Source of the DNA: Deroplatys truncata
Lineage: Eukaryota > Arthropoda > Insecta > Mantodea > Mantidae
NCBI GenBank assembly: GCA_030765065.1
Contig: CM060989.1
Span: 59,472,001-59,536,000, forward strand
Length of the DNA stretch: 64,000 nt
Direction: 5' to 3'
Shown here: positions 42,947 through 55,585 of the stretch, in pieces
Layout of the letters: every line of letters starts with the position of its first letter
Numbering within the stretch: position 1 is the stretch's first letter
Made by a program: the position numbers and the translations under genes
The notes under the pieces: model-generated
Told to the model about the DNA's origin: nothing
Seen by the model: only the letters and a program-made list of their open reading frames with translations
Database searches by the model: none

Positions 42947-44200
42947 CTTTCTCTATTGCTTGCCTATAGCAAGTTAAAAAGTTTTGCACTCCAACCAAAA
43001 ATTCGATATGCGTCTGTGTATTGCGGGGGTACCGTGGTTAATACGACTGATTCATTTTCTTGCCCGTTTATTTCCCGTCACGGTTTTAAAATCGATTCCT
43101 GGTTACCTCGCCACACACACACACGCGCGCGCGCGTGCAGTTCTTTACTTCTGTGCTTCATACCACCACCCCTATCCACCGGCACTCACACTTGTTTCCA
43201 AAACAACCTCCAAGAAGAAGAAGTGTTTACTAAACTCTCGTGTTTCTTTATATCCACATTTCCTATCTCCCCATTTCATTATCACCTGATTTCCACCTTC
43301 TTTCTCATTGGATGCCTGCAGCTATCCAAGCATTGACCCTTTTCTACTAATCTGATTTTCAGGCGACCAAACGGTACACTAACAAAGCGTATTGTGCTCT
43401 CACTTAGCTAGAATTGAGGGAAAAAACCAACCCCATTTCTTGCCTATTGCTGGCACTGTCTTTTCAACTCATATTCACCTTTACATGTAATGCTCACTTC
43501 CCAGTGTTATTTAATAATACCATTCCTACTGTTATTAATATTTATTTTGCCTATGGTTATAATTTTATATTTAGCTACGCAGGACGTACTGTCTGAGTAT
43601 GTATGTGGGTGTATGTCTGTGCTCGTATGTCCGTGAACAGAATAACTCAAATACGAAAAGTAGAGCTAAACTTGGTATTAAGTTTAGCATCTTTCAATGA
43701 AACGACACGAAGATTTTCAATAAAATCCCTCCTTCCGAATATACTCTTTGCATGGAAAAAATTGGTTATTTTTGCTTTTCTAAAAACTGCGCTAAATATT
43801 GTCATAAAATACCATATCTTTAAGACTAGTAAACCGTAACAGATACACATTTTACTACACAAAAAATAGACATCGTTGAAGAACACAAGTTAAACCAAAT
43901 ATTTTTGTGTACCGTTAACCATTTCTAAGATATTCTTTGTTACTGGTTTGAACTCTCAAATACTTCTACTTTTTCAAGCAATAAGTCGGTATTCGTTATT
44001 CTTTTCGTAGTCATTCAAAGCCATCACACAGAGAACCGCTTCTTAAAAATCGGACTATCGCTTTAATTTGTTGTATCCTTATACCTACAGCGAATGCGTA
44101 AATGTCTAATAAACGTTTATCCAGATCAACAAGAAGCAGATAGAAAAATACGCTTTTGTAAGAATAGTTTGTAGAGGAGTGAGTACAGAAAGCCACTGAA
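42947..44200 (-). mobile_element. Family H element, copy 15, with a 0.56-kb insert
   Basis: The consensus is interrupted between about 43012 and 43576. The insert contains a B-box-like aaaatcgattcctgg, a (CA)n(CG)n tract (43112-43137) and a pyrimidine-rich stretch (43140-43330). It could be a worn SINE plus expanded dinucleotides. The family H sense resumes at gtctgagtatgtatgtgg. Confidence 0.55.
43112..43137. repeat. (CA)n(CG)n dinucleotide tract
   Basis: An alternating purine-pyrimidine run that switches from CA to CG units. It is the most CpG-dense spot in an otherwise AT-rich window and a potential Z-DNA former. Confidence 0.8.
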
Positions 44201-44690
44201 TACAGCTAATCCTATTTTTTCTACTGTTAAGTCGCTATTCGTTTTATTCTCATCATCATGCAAAGACAACGGACTTTCAAAGCCATCATCAGGCATAGAA
44301 ATACTTAAGTAGTTGACTTCAAGTTATCTACAATCGTAGCACATGTGAATACAAAGAATGTAAACACAGTGGTAAAGGGTCACTGATTGCAGCCTGCAAA
44401 AGCTAACAGACAATACGAGAGATGGGGGGTGGTTTGTTACCTGCGACGTCCTTGTGAAAAGTCCAGCAACAGTTCAACTTTGTCTCCTTTCTTCCTGGAT
44501 TTAGTGCTTAGAAATTTCTGCCTGGCCATCACATAGCGACTCGCTTCTAAAAGACTTAATTATCCCTTAAGCATACTGTATTTTCCTTGTAGCTGTAACG
44601 AAATGTGTAATAAAAGTATTTCTCTAAATGTTTATCTCGATTAGCATGAAGAAAGTCGGAGAATAATGGGTTTAATTTCTCTTCCGCATA

Positions 44691-45098
44691 CATGTAGGAG
44701 TACCCTGTGGATTAGGATGGGGAGGGCCCAGGTTAACTAATCGGTGGCATGGGATGGCTGGATGATAACGGGGCAGGTACAATCACCTAGTGTGATACCT
44801 GTTTTGTAAATCTTGCAACATATCACTACACTCATTTTTAAAAATAATATTGCGTTTTGGGGTTCCTTGCAACAAACCACTTGCATTATTTCAGAGAATT
44901 CACAACTTTACTAGAATAAATAACAATTGAACGTTGATCAAAATGAAACTGTACATCAAAACTTACAAGTGGGAGGATATTTAAAGCTGATGGCCCACTA
45001 TGCCCCTTAAAATGGGGGGTAGTTAAAGGTGTTTAGATTTTTCCAAAACAGGAAAGATCGAAACATTTTTAGTACAAAAAACTAAAAATTTATTCTTA
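44691..45098. other. Unassigned sequence
   Basis: Contains a G-rich patch (gatggggagggccc near 44727) but no ORF or repeat end. Confidence 0.4.
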
Positions 45099-46029
45099 CT
45101 TTCTCTACCACGTACCTAGCAGGTAGAGAAGGTATTGCATTCCATCCAAGAATTCGGTATCGAGATTTCATTGGAAAAACATGAGTTGAGGCATAAATAA
45201 TAATAAATTAAAATAAGTAAAACTAATAAGCTAAAAGATAAATAAAAATTAATTTATTAAAATTAATTTAATAATAAATTAAAAATAAAATAGTTTTAGA
45301 AAAAGGTCCTGTGTGTGTGTGGTGTGTCTGTGTGTCTTTGAACAGCACAACTCAAAAACGAAAAGTCGGACAAATACAAATTTTTGTATTTAAGTCCAGT
45401 ATCTTCCAAAGATGGAATACAAAGATTTTCTAGAAAATCCCCCTACCTCAGCTACCCTTTTACATGCAACACTTGTCGAAATTTTTTATTTTCTAAAAGT
45501 GGCTCTAATGATTTTTATTAAAATACCACATATTGAAATATTTACATGACAAATAAAACGTATATCTTGAATTTTCTGGTAATAACCTGTGAAGTCCTCT
45601 TCATTCGGTAGGAATTCTGTATAACTGTTAAACGTTAAGCAATAGACGAAAACGTACTACACAAAAATATACATAGATCTCTTTAAAACATAATTTATTT
45701 CAAATAACTGTTTTTGTGGCATCAGCCATTTCTGAGATATTTGTCATTAATGCTTCGAATTATTCAATACTTTGTCATTCTTTTTAAGTCCCGTCGATTT
45801 TCTATTCTTTCCCGGGACTGCATGGAAAGAGTATGGAATTTTAAGGCCAGCATATAGCGTCCAGTTGTTTAACATTTGACTATCGCCGTTTCCTTTGTAT
45901 CTATAACGAAATGTGTAATGCAGCTATTTCTACAAAGGCTTATGTCGATTACTTTCGTAAGAATAATTTGTACACCCACTAATAAACGATTGAGGATAGT
46001 GAAAGTCATGTGAATGTTACACATCGGAT
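45099..46029 (-). mobile_element. Family H element, copy 16
   Basis: Minus strand, from ACTTTCTCTACCACG to GTTACACATCGGA. It has an AT-rich expansion (45195-45295) beside the GT tract. Old by divergence. Confidence 0.8.
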
Positions 46030-46687
46030 TCTTCAACATAGTTATTGACTGAAGGCTGGCCTCACACGCACAATTTCCTTCACTTCTTCATCTGAGTTGA
46101 AAGGAAGGTTTTTATGGCATCCTTAACTGAACTAAAAATATGGTGGTCCGTGGGAACGAGATTGTGTCGGAACGCAAGATGGTACGAGCGCCTGTAATTC
46201 AGTTTCACAGGACTGTGAACAATGTGTATAGCAGTGTCCTGGCGCAATTACCATGCAACAACCGAACACCTGTCAACAATACGCCTCGGTATTTGGTTTA
46301 AAATGGGTTTAATTTTGTTGCACACCTTGTTACTAGAGCTCGGCATTTGTCTACTTGCCTATTATATTCGTTTGTTTGGAAACGTAGATTTTGTACATAT
46401 ATGTTTCGAAGTTACTGGAGTAAAATACTGTATTTATAGTACCTATAATTGCCTATTTCCATTCAAGGTTTTTGCTAATCGAAATTTGGTTATTTTTGTT
46501 ATTGATGGTTATTTATTAATATTCAGTGGTGAGCGCTGTGATATTTTTCTTCGGTGCAAACAAATCCCTCAAATAATATATGTTAACCAACTCTGTGCAG
46601 TGGCATCTAACCATTAAGCAACTGACAATAATTGAATCTACTTTCATTATAGACCATATATGCCCATTAAGTTATTCCGGTCTTATA
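46030..46687. other. Unassigned sequence with a 131-codon frame
   Basis: The frame 46222-46617 is long for this composition and hydrophobic, but its second half is rich in Ile, Tyr and Phe as expected of AT-rich non-coding DNA, and no domain is seen. I do not call it a gene. Confidence 0.35.
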
Positions 46688-47737
46688 CAGGGTGATTTAT
46701 GAAGAACTGACACATTTATTTCTTTAATCGTTTCAAAACGAGTTATGCTAGCGACAACGTATTATACCTGAAATGCAGAGGAATTTTGGGAAATTATTTA
46801 CCTCTATAGCAAATGTTGAAAATGTCCTCCATCCTGCATAAGACACAGCTCAACACGTCGTTCCATGTTACTGGCCACTCGTTGGAGGACTGTGTTGTCA
46901 ATAGCTTGAATCTCCTGCGTAATGTTGTGCTTCAGATCGTTCAATGTTTGGGGACGTGTGGCATAAACTCTGTATTTTAAGTAACCCCATAGAAAGAAGT
47001 CTGACGATGTCAAATCCGGAGATCTCGGTGTCCACAGTTTCTTGGAAATTATCCGGTTGTGAAAGAAACTTGCAATTAGTGCCGTTGATTCATTTGATGT
47101 ATGGCATGTAGCGCCGTCCTGCTGAAAATATCCTTGACTCAGCTCTACATCGTCTAGCTGCTCAGCAGACTCCATGAAAAAATGTCGGTACTCTGTAGTG
47201 TTCACATTGTTTTAAAAAGAAAATGGTCCCACTATTCTCTGTGTGGATATTGCGCACAAACTTCGATTTTAACCCGGTGCGTAGGTGCTTCATGAATAAC
47301 ATGTGAATTTTTGCTGGCCCAATAACGTGAGTTATTTGAGTTCACATAGCCGGATAAATGGAACCATGCTTCTGTGATGGACATGTTTACCAGTCCCAGT
47401 ATTGCGTTTCTTTGGGGAGAATCCCGAATACCAAATTATCTCTGGTATGCCCTTTGAGTGCTGTAACTAAATTCGTAATCCAGTATAGCTTTACAAGGAA
47501 GAGTCATTAATTTAATGTGTACTTCATTTTCACCTTGACTAGAATAAAATCTGAAAAACAGTTGCCAACAATAGAACTAACAATTAGGAGTAAAACATGA
47601 ACATCTGCGCATCTAGTGACAGGCAATCGAAACTCCAGAACAATCTGCTTCATTTGGTGCTAAAATTGGGGCATTTAGTGAATTTCGAACAGAATAATTA
47701 AAGAACGAAAAGTGTCAGTTCTTCATAAATCACCCTG
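46688..47737 (-). pseudogene. DDxD transposon copy M5, internally deleted, perfect ends
   Basis: 1050 bp with long TIRs (CAGGGTGATTTATGAAGAAC... mirrored) and TA at 46686-46687 and 47738-47739. On the minus strand the helix-turn-helix region is fused by deletion to the catalytic part (LVNMS then EAWFHLSGYV), losing the first Asp. From 47205 to 46804 the C-terminal half is open: QQDGATCHTS and RSPDLTSSDFFLWGYLK hold the second and third acidic sites, 38 residues apart. The intact ends would still be mobilisable in trans. Confidence 0.9.
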
Positions 47738-47739
47738 TA

Positions 47740-48292
47740 TAATGGACATCTCCCCCAAATAGCACGTAAGGAAAACTAAAAATAATAGCACTGTTTTCCT
47801 CATAACCACAAACCCATTTGTTCCTTTGAAAATTTCCGGACTGAATTTACGACATCGATTTTCTCAATCTCCTACTGCAGATTTAGATTCAGAAGTGGCC
47901 TACCCGATGTTTTCATCTGAAATATTTCACTAAGAGTGCTGTTGCTAAATTGAGCTCTTAATATTTCACTTGCTTTGTTCATGTTTTTAACTTTTACACA
48001 CAACTGAATAGTTATTTAAAGAAAGCACTCGACAGTGTTTTAGTTACCTGACCTCACCGTCAAATACTACGTCTTTGAACTGAAGTGTCACTACACGAAC
48101 ATACACAGAAAAACTTGACAATTGTTTTGAAAGCACGTGCTCTACACATGGTGAATACGTTAGTTTTTTGTTCTGTGGTGATTAAGATATCACATATTCG
48201 ATCATAACCAATAACCCTGCGCTATAAAATATACAAACATTGAAGCAACGCCTCTTTGTTTCAAAACCTAACAACATAATTATATTAAAAAA
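47740..48292. other. Unassigned sequence
   Basis: No gene or repeat recognised. Confidence 0.4.
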
Positions 48293-49110
48293 TCCGAGTG
48301 TTACACTCACATGAATTTCTCTACTCTTGTACAAGCTATTTTTACAAACGCTTATTCTCCATATGCTTAATTTCAATCGAGATGTTAATCTTATTGCTAA
48401 TTTTCTTGTAGATACAAGGGGAATTGGTAGGCTTTAAGCTATAGTCAAATATTTTAAGAGGTGGTTGCTATGTGGAGTATTGCATTCTCTTTGCATTACC
48501 AGGAGAAAAAAAATAACGAATTTCCATTTGAGAAAAAGTATAAGTATTGGAAAATTTAAGGGAACAACAAGCAATATCTCGAAAATGGTTCACTCAAAAA
48601 AATGCATATGGCGTAAACTGTGTATTTTAACGCAACCTACACTTTTTGTGTAGTAAAATTTTGTCTATCTCTTATGGTTTACGAATTATGCAAAAGCCGT
48701 TCACAATGAAGAATACTTTTGGAAACATTCCCAGAAAATTAAAGATATACATTTTATTGGTGATGGAAGTATCTTAAATATATGATATTTTAATCAAAAT
48801 CGTTAGAGCCGTTTTTGAGAAAATTAAAGTTTTCGAAAAATGTTCCATGTAAAGGGTAATCGGGGTGGGGGGATTTTCTTGAAAATCTTCGTGTTGCATC
48901 TCTGGAAGATACTGAACCTAAATACCAAATTTGGTGTTTATCCGACTGTTCGTTTCTGAATTATGCTGTTCACAGACACACAGACACACACACGGACATG
49001 TTTCCAAAAATGCTTTTTTTGGATTCAGGGGGTCTCAAAATATGTATTTCCGGTGAAATCTCGATATCGAATTTTTGGGTGGAATACTATAGGTACGTAG
49101 TAGAGAAAGT
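48293..49110 (+). mobile_element. Family H element, copy 18
   Basis: From TCCGAGTGTTACACTC to GTAGTAGAGAAAGT followed by AAAAA. It has a short CA tract and an 18-bp loss just before the right hairpin. Confidence 0.85.
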
Positions 49111-50089
49111 AAAAACATACATTTTTATTCATAAGGATACTTTGATGTATTATCTCTGCATTCGATTTAATTAAACATTAATTTGCGCTTCCAAATGCAT
49201 TTGCATCTTGCAGCAAGATGGTAAGGTTGACCACGGAATATGTATTTACCCTTTCCTCTAGGTTACTGAGCTCTAGATGGTGGAATGTAAGCTCTGAGCC
49301 AGAGTAATCTTGTCTCCACTGCCTCATAAGAACTGTGAAGAAATGCACACCCTAGTCTTAAACACAGTGCTTATGAGCGTAGACGGTGCCAATCTGGAAT
49401 TGGCTACAAGCTTCAGAAAGCTACCGACAGTGCGCGTCTCTTAATGCGCTCGTTCAAATCAGAGAATGCATACTCGAAAACAAAGCTTTATGTGCAATTG
49501 CTATGCACTTCTCTTTCTTTCCTTTTAGCATAAGTAGAGGCAGGGCATAGCGGCACTACCCCAGAAGCGCTCCTGTGTATATTATTTATTAAATGCGATG
49601 TATTGCAATTAATATTTCGCGCTTTGAGCCAATGAACCACTGTTGGTAACATACCTGAAGAAGTTTGTAATACCGGCAATCTTTTCCTAACGTCAAGAGT
49701 TATATTGTTTCGTGTAATAATAAAATAGAGGTTGATTAGCAAAAAAAAAAAAAAAAAGCGTAAGGTAAATGGTCAACTACAAAAATCTATTGGTTTAGGA
49801 CTAGGTAACTGATTATTTTGGTATTAACTCATCACTTTGCTCATTAACACGGTGGCATTTTCTACTTCCCACGTGCGCAAAAAAAAAAACAAAAAAAAAA
49901 CAGTGCTGACCTAAAAACACTAGACTTATTTCACAGCAAACGCAAAAATAATTACAAACCAGCGTGGGAGTATTCAAATGAGAAACTAAAGAGTGGAAAT
50001 TTAAATAAATGCTGTTTATCTGCTTTAGTTACGTAATATCGATTTTACAATACTAAAACAAAATTGTAAGCCTATTCACTAACAAGTTT
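49111..50089. other. Unassigned sequence with A-runs
   Basis: A-runs at 49741-49757 and two around 49880-49900 may be retroposon tails, but no head was recognised. Confidence 0.4.
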
Positions 50090-50176
50090 CGTAATGGTAC
50101 CTCATTACGCAACTAGTTTCGTAATGAAGCTTCTATTATGCAACGATTTTCGTAATGTAACTATTATTACGAAACT
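50090..50176. repeat. Cluster of CGTAAT palindromes
   Basis: CGTAATG (50090-50096) pairs with CATTACG (50103-50109). AGTTTCGTAAT (50115-50125) pairs perfectly with ATTACGAAACT (50166-50176). Another TTTCGTAATG lies at 50148-50157. The segment could form nested hairpins. It is not part of any repeat family seen here. Confidence 0.6.
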
Positions 50177-50579
50177 GCATATTGTTAACCATAGATAAAT
50201 TATACGAAGTCGAGATTTATTAGGAAGTAAACTATCCATAACAGAATTAGCCGAGTTTGCAATATCTTCATCAGAACTCATTTTTAAAACTTTATTTAAT
50301 ACACCTAATACTCATGTACTTCTGTTAAACAAAAACCTAACAAAAAATCGTCTTTTAAACTATACATGGCCCAGTACACACACGTATCAACTATGTATCA
50401 ATGTTTCAGTGATTCCTAATACTACATCTGAAATAAAAATGTAATTTGTCAAAGTAAATAAAAAATCAATATTACGTAGCTAAAGTAGGTAAAACGTTGT
50501 ACGATACACAGGCCTGCGGCCTCGTTTGTCAATCTTCCAATCTCATGTTGTAATATGATACGTTACGACATTCGTATCG

Positions 50580-50870
50580 TAAATTACTATTACAGTTTAC
50601 ACTCCATAATAGTGGAATTTATTAAATTTAATATATTGTATATAGGATATGGATATTTGGTATTTCTATAGCTTCTGTTATGTCAAAATGTGTTTTTAAG
50701 TGGTAAATGAATAAATGATTGTGCCTACTTCAATGCTTATCATTACTGTAGTACCTATATTAGTGCCTATTTTGAACTAGTTATATTGCCTGTTTGCCTG
50801 CCTATTTTAAGCTTTGTAGCGCCTATTGTTCAAGCTCTACTCGTTAGAAAGTAAATTGCTTATTGCTGAG
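50580..50870 (+). repeat. Repeat R3, copy 1 (uninterrupted)
   Basis: tagtggaatttattaaattt through gtgcctattttgaactag recurs at 58310-58440 plus 59142-59215. The second copy is split by SINE copy 4. The ends of R3 are unknown; no ORF. Confidence 0.6.
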
Positions 50871-51018
50871 CGCTTCTCTTCAATAATACCACGAGTACTG
50901 ATACTTTTTCGGTAATTTAATTGAGGGTTAACGAATGCTGAACTGAATTGTATAAGCAAAATTACAAGCAAGAGAGGGATTCTATGAGATAATTACAATG
51001 CAAAAATGATGCCTTTTT

Positions 51019-52771
51019 ACTTTCTCTACTACGTATAGTAAGTAGGGGAAGTATTGCATTCCACCCAAAAATTCGATACCGAGATTTCACCGGAAATACA
51101 TGTTTTGAGACCTCCTGAATCCAAAAAAAGCATTTTTGGAAACATGTCCGTGTGTGTGTCTGTGTGTGTGTGTGTCTGTGTGTGTGTGTGTGTGTCTGTG
51201 AACAGCATAACTCAAAAACGAACAGTCGGATAAACACCAAACTTGGTATTTAGGTTCAGTATCTTCCAGAGATGCGACACGAAGGTTTTCAAGAAAATCT
51301 CCCCACCCCAGACTACCCTTTACATGGAACATTTTTCGAAAATTTTAATTTTCTCAAAAATGGCTCTAACGATTTTGATTAAAATATCATATGTTTAAGA
51401 CAATATCATGAGAAATGAAATGTATATCTCGAATTTTCTGGGAATGTCTCCAAAAGTATTCTTCATTGTGAACGATTTTTGCATAACTGGTAAACCATAA
51501 GAGATAGACAAAATTTTACTACACAAAAAATGTAGATCTCGTTAAAATACACAACTTATGTCATATACATTTCTTTTGTTGAGTGAACCGTTTTCGAGAT
51601 ATTGCTTGTTATTTCCTTAAATTTTCCAATACTTATACTTTTTCTCAAGTACGTTATTCATTTTTACTTTCTCTACTACGTACAGTAAGTAGGGGAAGTA
51701 TTGCATTCCACCCAAAAATTCGATATCGAGATTTCACCGGAAATACATGTTTTGAGACCTCCTGAATCCAAAAAAAGCATTTTTGGAAACATGTCCGTGT
51801 GTGTGTCTGTGTGTGTGTGTGTCTGTGTGTGTGTGTGTCTGTGTGTCTGTGTGTGTGTGAACAGCATAACTCAAAAACGAACAGTCGGATAAACACCAAA
51901 CTTGGTATTTAGGTTCAGTATCTTCCAGAGATGCGACACGAAGGTTTTCAAGAAAATCCCCCCACCCCAGACTACCCTTTACATGGAACATTTTTCGAAA
52001 ATTTTAATTTTCTCAAAAATGGCTCTAACGATTTTGATGAAAATATCATATGTTTAAGATAATATCATGAGAAATGAAATGTATATCTCGAATTTTCTGG
52101 GAATGTCTCCAAAAGTATTCTTCATTCTGAACGACTTTTGCATAACTGGTAAACTATAAGAGATAGACAAAATTTTACTACACAAAAAATATAGATCGCG
52201 TTAAAATACACAACTTATGTCATATACATTTCTTTTGTTGAGTGAACCGTTTTCGAGATATTGCTTGTTATTTCCTTAAATTTTGCAATACTTATACTTT
52301 TTCTCAAATTCGTTATTCATTTTTTTATGTCCTGGACATGCAAAGAGAATGGAATGCGCCACATAGCAACCAGCGTTAAAATATTTGACTATCGCTTAAA
52401 AGCTACCATATTCCCCTTGCATCTACAAGAAAATTACCAATAAGATTGACATTTCGATATCTCGATTAACATGAAGCATATGGAGAATAGGCGTTTGTAA
52501 AATTAGATTGTACAAGAGTAGAGAAAGTCATGTGAGTGTAACACATCAGATTTTTTTATGTCCTGACATGCAAAGAGAATGGAATGCGCCACATAGCAAC
52601 CATATTTGACTATCGCTTAAAAGCTACCATATTCCCCTTGCATCTACAAGAAAATTACCAATAAGATTGACATCTCGATATCTCGATTAACATGAAGCAT
52701 ATGGAGAATAGGCGTTTGTAAAATTAGATTGTACAAGAGTAGAGAAAGTCATGTGAGTGTAACACATCAGA
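51019..52771 (-). mobile_element. Family H element, copy 19, split by copy 20
   Basis: Minus strand pieces 51019-51665 and 52551-52771. The outer copy breaks at attcattttt and resumes as tttttttatgtcctg; the uninterrupted sequence in copy 20 reads attcatttttttatgtcctg. Its GT tract is at 51153-51198. Confidence 0.92.
51666..52550 (-). mobile_element. Family H element, copy 20 (complete, nested in copy 19)
   Basis: 885 bp from ACTTTCTCTACTACG to ACACATCAGA on the minus strand, bounded by T5 and T7. It is nearly identical to the element it sits in, so both were deposited over a short period. GT tract at 51797-51859. Confidence 0.93.
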
Positions 52772-52929
52772 TTTTTTTTAATTATATAATGTACGAGAAT
52801 AGACTTCCTTGATCCCTAGTCGAATCGAAGCGGAGGTTATAGGGAAAAATTTAATATAGGAGAAAAATAAGCAGTAATTAGTTTTTGAGCAGCAAGCTTT
52901 AAAGCTATCGATTAAGTTAGTTTCTTATT
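52772..52929. other. Unassigned spacer
   Basis: No feature seen. Confidence 0.4.
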
Positions 52930-53870
52930 GTTGAATAAGGCACGCATACCTTAATGCTAAACATTTGGCGATGGGAAAGAGCAGAGCATGTAAATATAAT
53001 GCAGGTAGCATTTTGGAAAAGAGTTCTTGGACTTTTACAAGGCACATCAAATTCGGGGGTATTGAGGAGGTGAAATGCTATGAAGACACGATACATTGTA
53101 AAATAAGAGTAGTGAAGTACTGGCTGAGGTTGATGCAGAGAGATAATTCCACTCTACGATCCAAATGTTATAAATACCAACGCGAAAACCTGCCTCCTAA
53201 GTTTTGGGCAGCTGATTTGGAAAGGGGTTTGAGTAGAATAGGAATGGCGTCAGTATGGCAAAGAGCTGAAAGAAATGACAAAAGCATATGGAAAGGTGTC
53301 AAAAGAAGACATCAACCAACAGGAAATACAATTGGATTGTAAAATTAAAACTTATCTACGTCTAGCAAATGAAATAAAATTGAATTGGAGTAAAGAGGCA
53401 TATATACTTAACTTAGGAAGAAAGGAAAGATGAGGAATGGCTTGGTTTAGACTGTTGGACTGGAGGACCCAGAAAATAACTGACGATTCTGGCAGGACTG
53501 GGTACATATTTTGGCGGAATGCGCTCATGGAAGAACCAGCGAACAATTAAACTCAAAGAAAAATTCTTAAGTGCGTCAAGAAAGAGATTGGCGCGTTGGG
53601 ATCTACTGGCTTACCAGAGGAACTGGTAAACATGAGCAATTTCTAGGTTAAAGTGCGCGAAGCTAGGTCAAACTTCTTCATTTAGTCAAAGGTAATTTAT
53701 CTCTGTTTTCCTTTTCTGTTTTTTTTTGTTTGTTTCTTTTTCGGTTGTTTATTTTGTCACCATAACTTGTATCTTAAATATGTATATACGCTCAATGATC
53801 CATACAGTAAATACTTGTGTAATAAGTTCAATAATTTGAAACCAATAAAGATACTTTATCTATCAATATT
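52930..53870 (+). pseudogene. LINE 3' end, family D copy 2
   Basis: Plus strand with frameshifts: VAFWKRVLGL and TSNSGVL, then VVKYWLRLMQRD, then NWSKEAYILNLGRKER (shared with 41392-41730), a damaged zinc-type region and the 3' UTR ending aataaagatactttatctatca near 53867. 5' truncated and inactive. The minus-strand frames over it are shadows. Confidence 0.75.
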
Positions 53871-54366
53871 GTTTTCAAAGAGTGAGAACATTATGTATAT
53901 TGCGTGATTAAACGCTGTTAGTTTTATTGTCAGTGGGATTCTTTCACAGTTATAGTTGTTTTAATATCCTTAATATAATTTATTTATATTTATTGGAATT
54001 TAATAGTACGCCTTCAACATCAATAATATTAAGTTTATCACCAAACAAAATTTTACATGAAATTAAAAACAAAATTAAGTAAAAATACGCGCGTACCTCA
54101 CGACACATTACTGCGTTTCTGTATGAGAAAAAAAGGTCAGGTCTTTGTACCCTAAAAGTCACAAAAGTCTAGAATTTGTTGACCTTTTCAGGGCCGGACG
54201 AAATCTAGTCAAGTTTCAAAAATTTAGTTTTTGTAGAAAGCAAAGAGTTTTGGAACACGTTCAAAGAATGGAAATGTGTGGCTCGATGTTTTCTACATCA
54301 ATTCTACTTTGAACAGACTTAGCGAGTTTTGGAAATGGATGACTCAAATGCTGTTTAATTCTGGCA
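53871..54366. other. Unassigned sequence
   Basis: AT-rich. No gene or repeat end recognised. Confidence 0.4.
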
Positions 54367-55583
54367 CAGGTGATTTATGAAGAACCGACACATTTATTTC
54401 TTTAATTGTTTCAAAACGAGTTATGCTAGCGACAACTTATTATACCCGAAATGCAGAGGCATTTTGGGAGATTAATTACCTCTATAGCAAATGTTGAAAA
54501 TGTCCTCCATTCTTATAAGGCACAACTCAACACGTCGTTCCATGTTACTGGCCACGCGTTTGAGGACGCTGTTGTCAATAGCTTGAATAATTTCGGGCTT
54601 CAGATCGTCCAATGTCTGTGGACGTGTGGCATAGACCCTGTCTTTTAAGTAACCCCATAGAAAGAAGTCCGGCGATTTCAAATCCGGAGATCTCGGTGGC
54701 CGCAGGTTTTTTGAAATTATCCGGTCGTTAAAGAAACTTGCAATTAGTGCCATGGATTCATTTGATGTATGGCATGTAGCGCCGTCCTGCTGAAAATGTC
54801 CTTGACTCAGCTCTACATAGTCTAGTTGCTCAGCAAACTCCATGAAAATCTGTCGGTACTCTGTCACCACTATTCTCTGTGCGGATATTGCGCACGAAAC
54901 TCCGATTTTAACCTGATGCATAGGTGAGTTCACCTAGCCGGGTAAATGGAACCGTGCTTCATCTGTGAACCATGTGATGGACATTATGGCAGGATTTTGC
55001 ACAATGAACGCCTGAAACCAACGACAATAATTCAATCGTCTATCCTTATCTGGTTCCTGTAACTGATGGACAACCGTAATCCTGCACTTTTCACTGCTCT
55101 CTGACACTTTGAGTAACTGTACCTACCCTGTCACCTGCGACAAACGTCTTAATGATATTTTGGGTGACTGATCCAGTCGTGCTCTTACGTCAACAGCAAC
55201 CATGGGAAGCCTGGATGAACGCGTTTTGCCTTTTTCACTCACCAGAGATCCAGTTGTTTCCAATTTGTTTATCAGTCCCAGGATTGTGTTTCTTTGGGGA
55301 GGATTCCAAACACCAAATTCTCTCTGGTATGCCCTTTGAGTAGCTGTAATTGAATTCATAATCCAGTATAGCTTTACAAGGAAGAGTCGTTCATTTAATG
55401 TGTACTCCATTTTCACGTTGGCTAGAACAAAATTTCAAAAACAGTTGGCGACAATAAAACTAACATCTGCGCATCTAGTGACAGAGCATTCTGCTTAATT
55501 TAGTGCTAAAAGTGGGTCACTGAGTGGATTTCTGACAGAACAATTAAAGAAAGAAATGTGCCAGTTCTTCATAAATCACCCTG
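54367..55583 (-). pseudogene. DDxD transposon copy M6
   Basis: 1217 bp, right TIR AATCACCCTG before TA (55584-55585); the left TIR lacks one G. Minus strand: helix-turn-helix half open from 55416 (MEYTLNERLFLVKLYW to LRRLSQVTG), catalytic half open from 54933 to 54472 with QQDGATCHTS and RSPDLKSPDFFLWGYLK. A short deletion near 54870-54935 removes the region around HEAP. It is the most complete of the three copies. Confidence 0.88.
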
Positions 55584-55585
55584 TA

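Larger units (their letters stand above)
42419..44690 (-). mobile_element. Family H element, copy 14, split by copy 15
   Basis: Minus strand: right part 42419-42945, left part about 44216-44690. Copy 15 begins at 42947 with ACTTTCTCTATTGC. Both are diverged. Confidence 0.65.

Noticed and set aside
42908-43336. 142-codon frame across the (CA)n(CG)n tract
   Set aside because: It starts in family H sequence and runs through a microsatellite and a pyrimidine-rich insert. Accidental.
46222-46617. 131-codon hydrophobic frame as a membrane protein gene
   Set aside because: Composition mirrors the AT-rich DNA, with no domain, no splice or promoter support, and no conserved relatives here.
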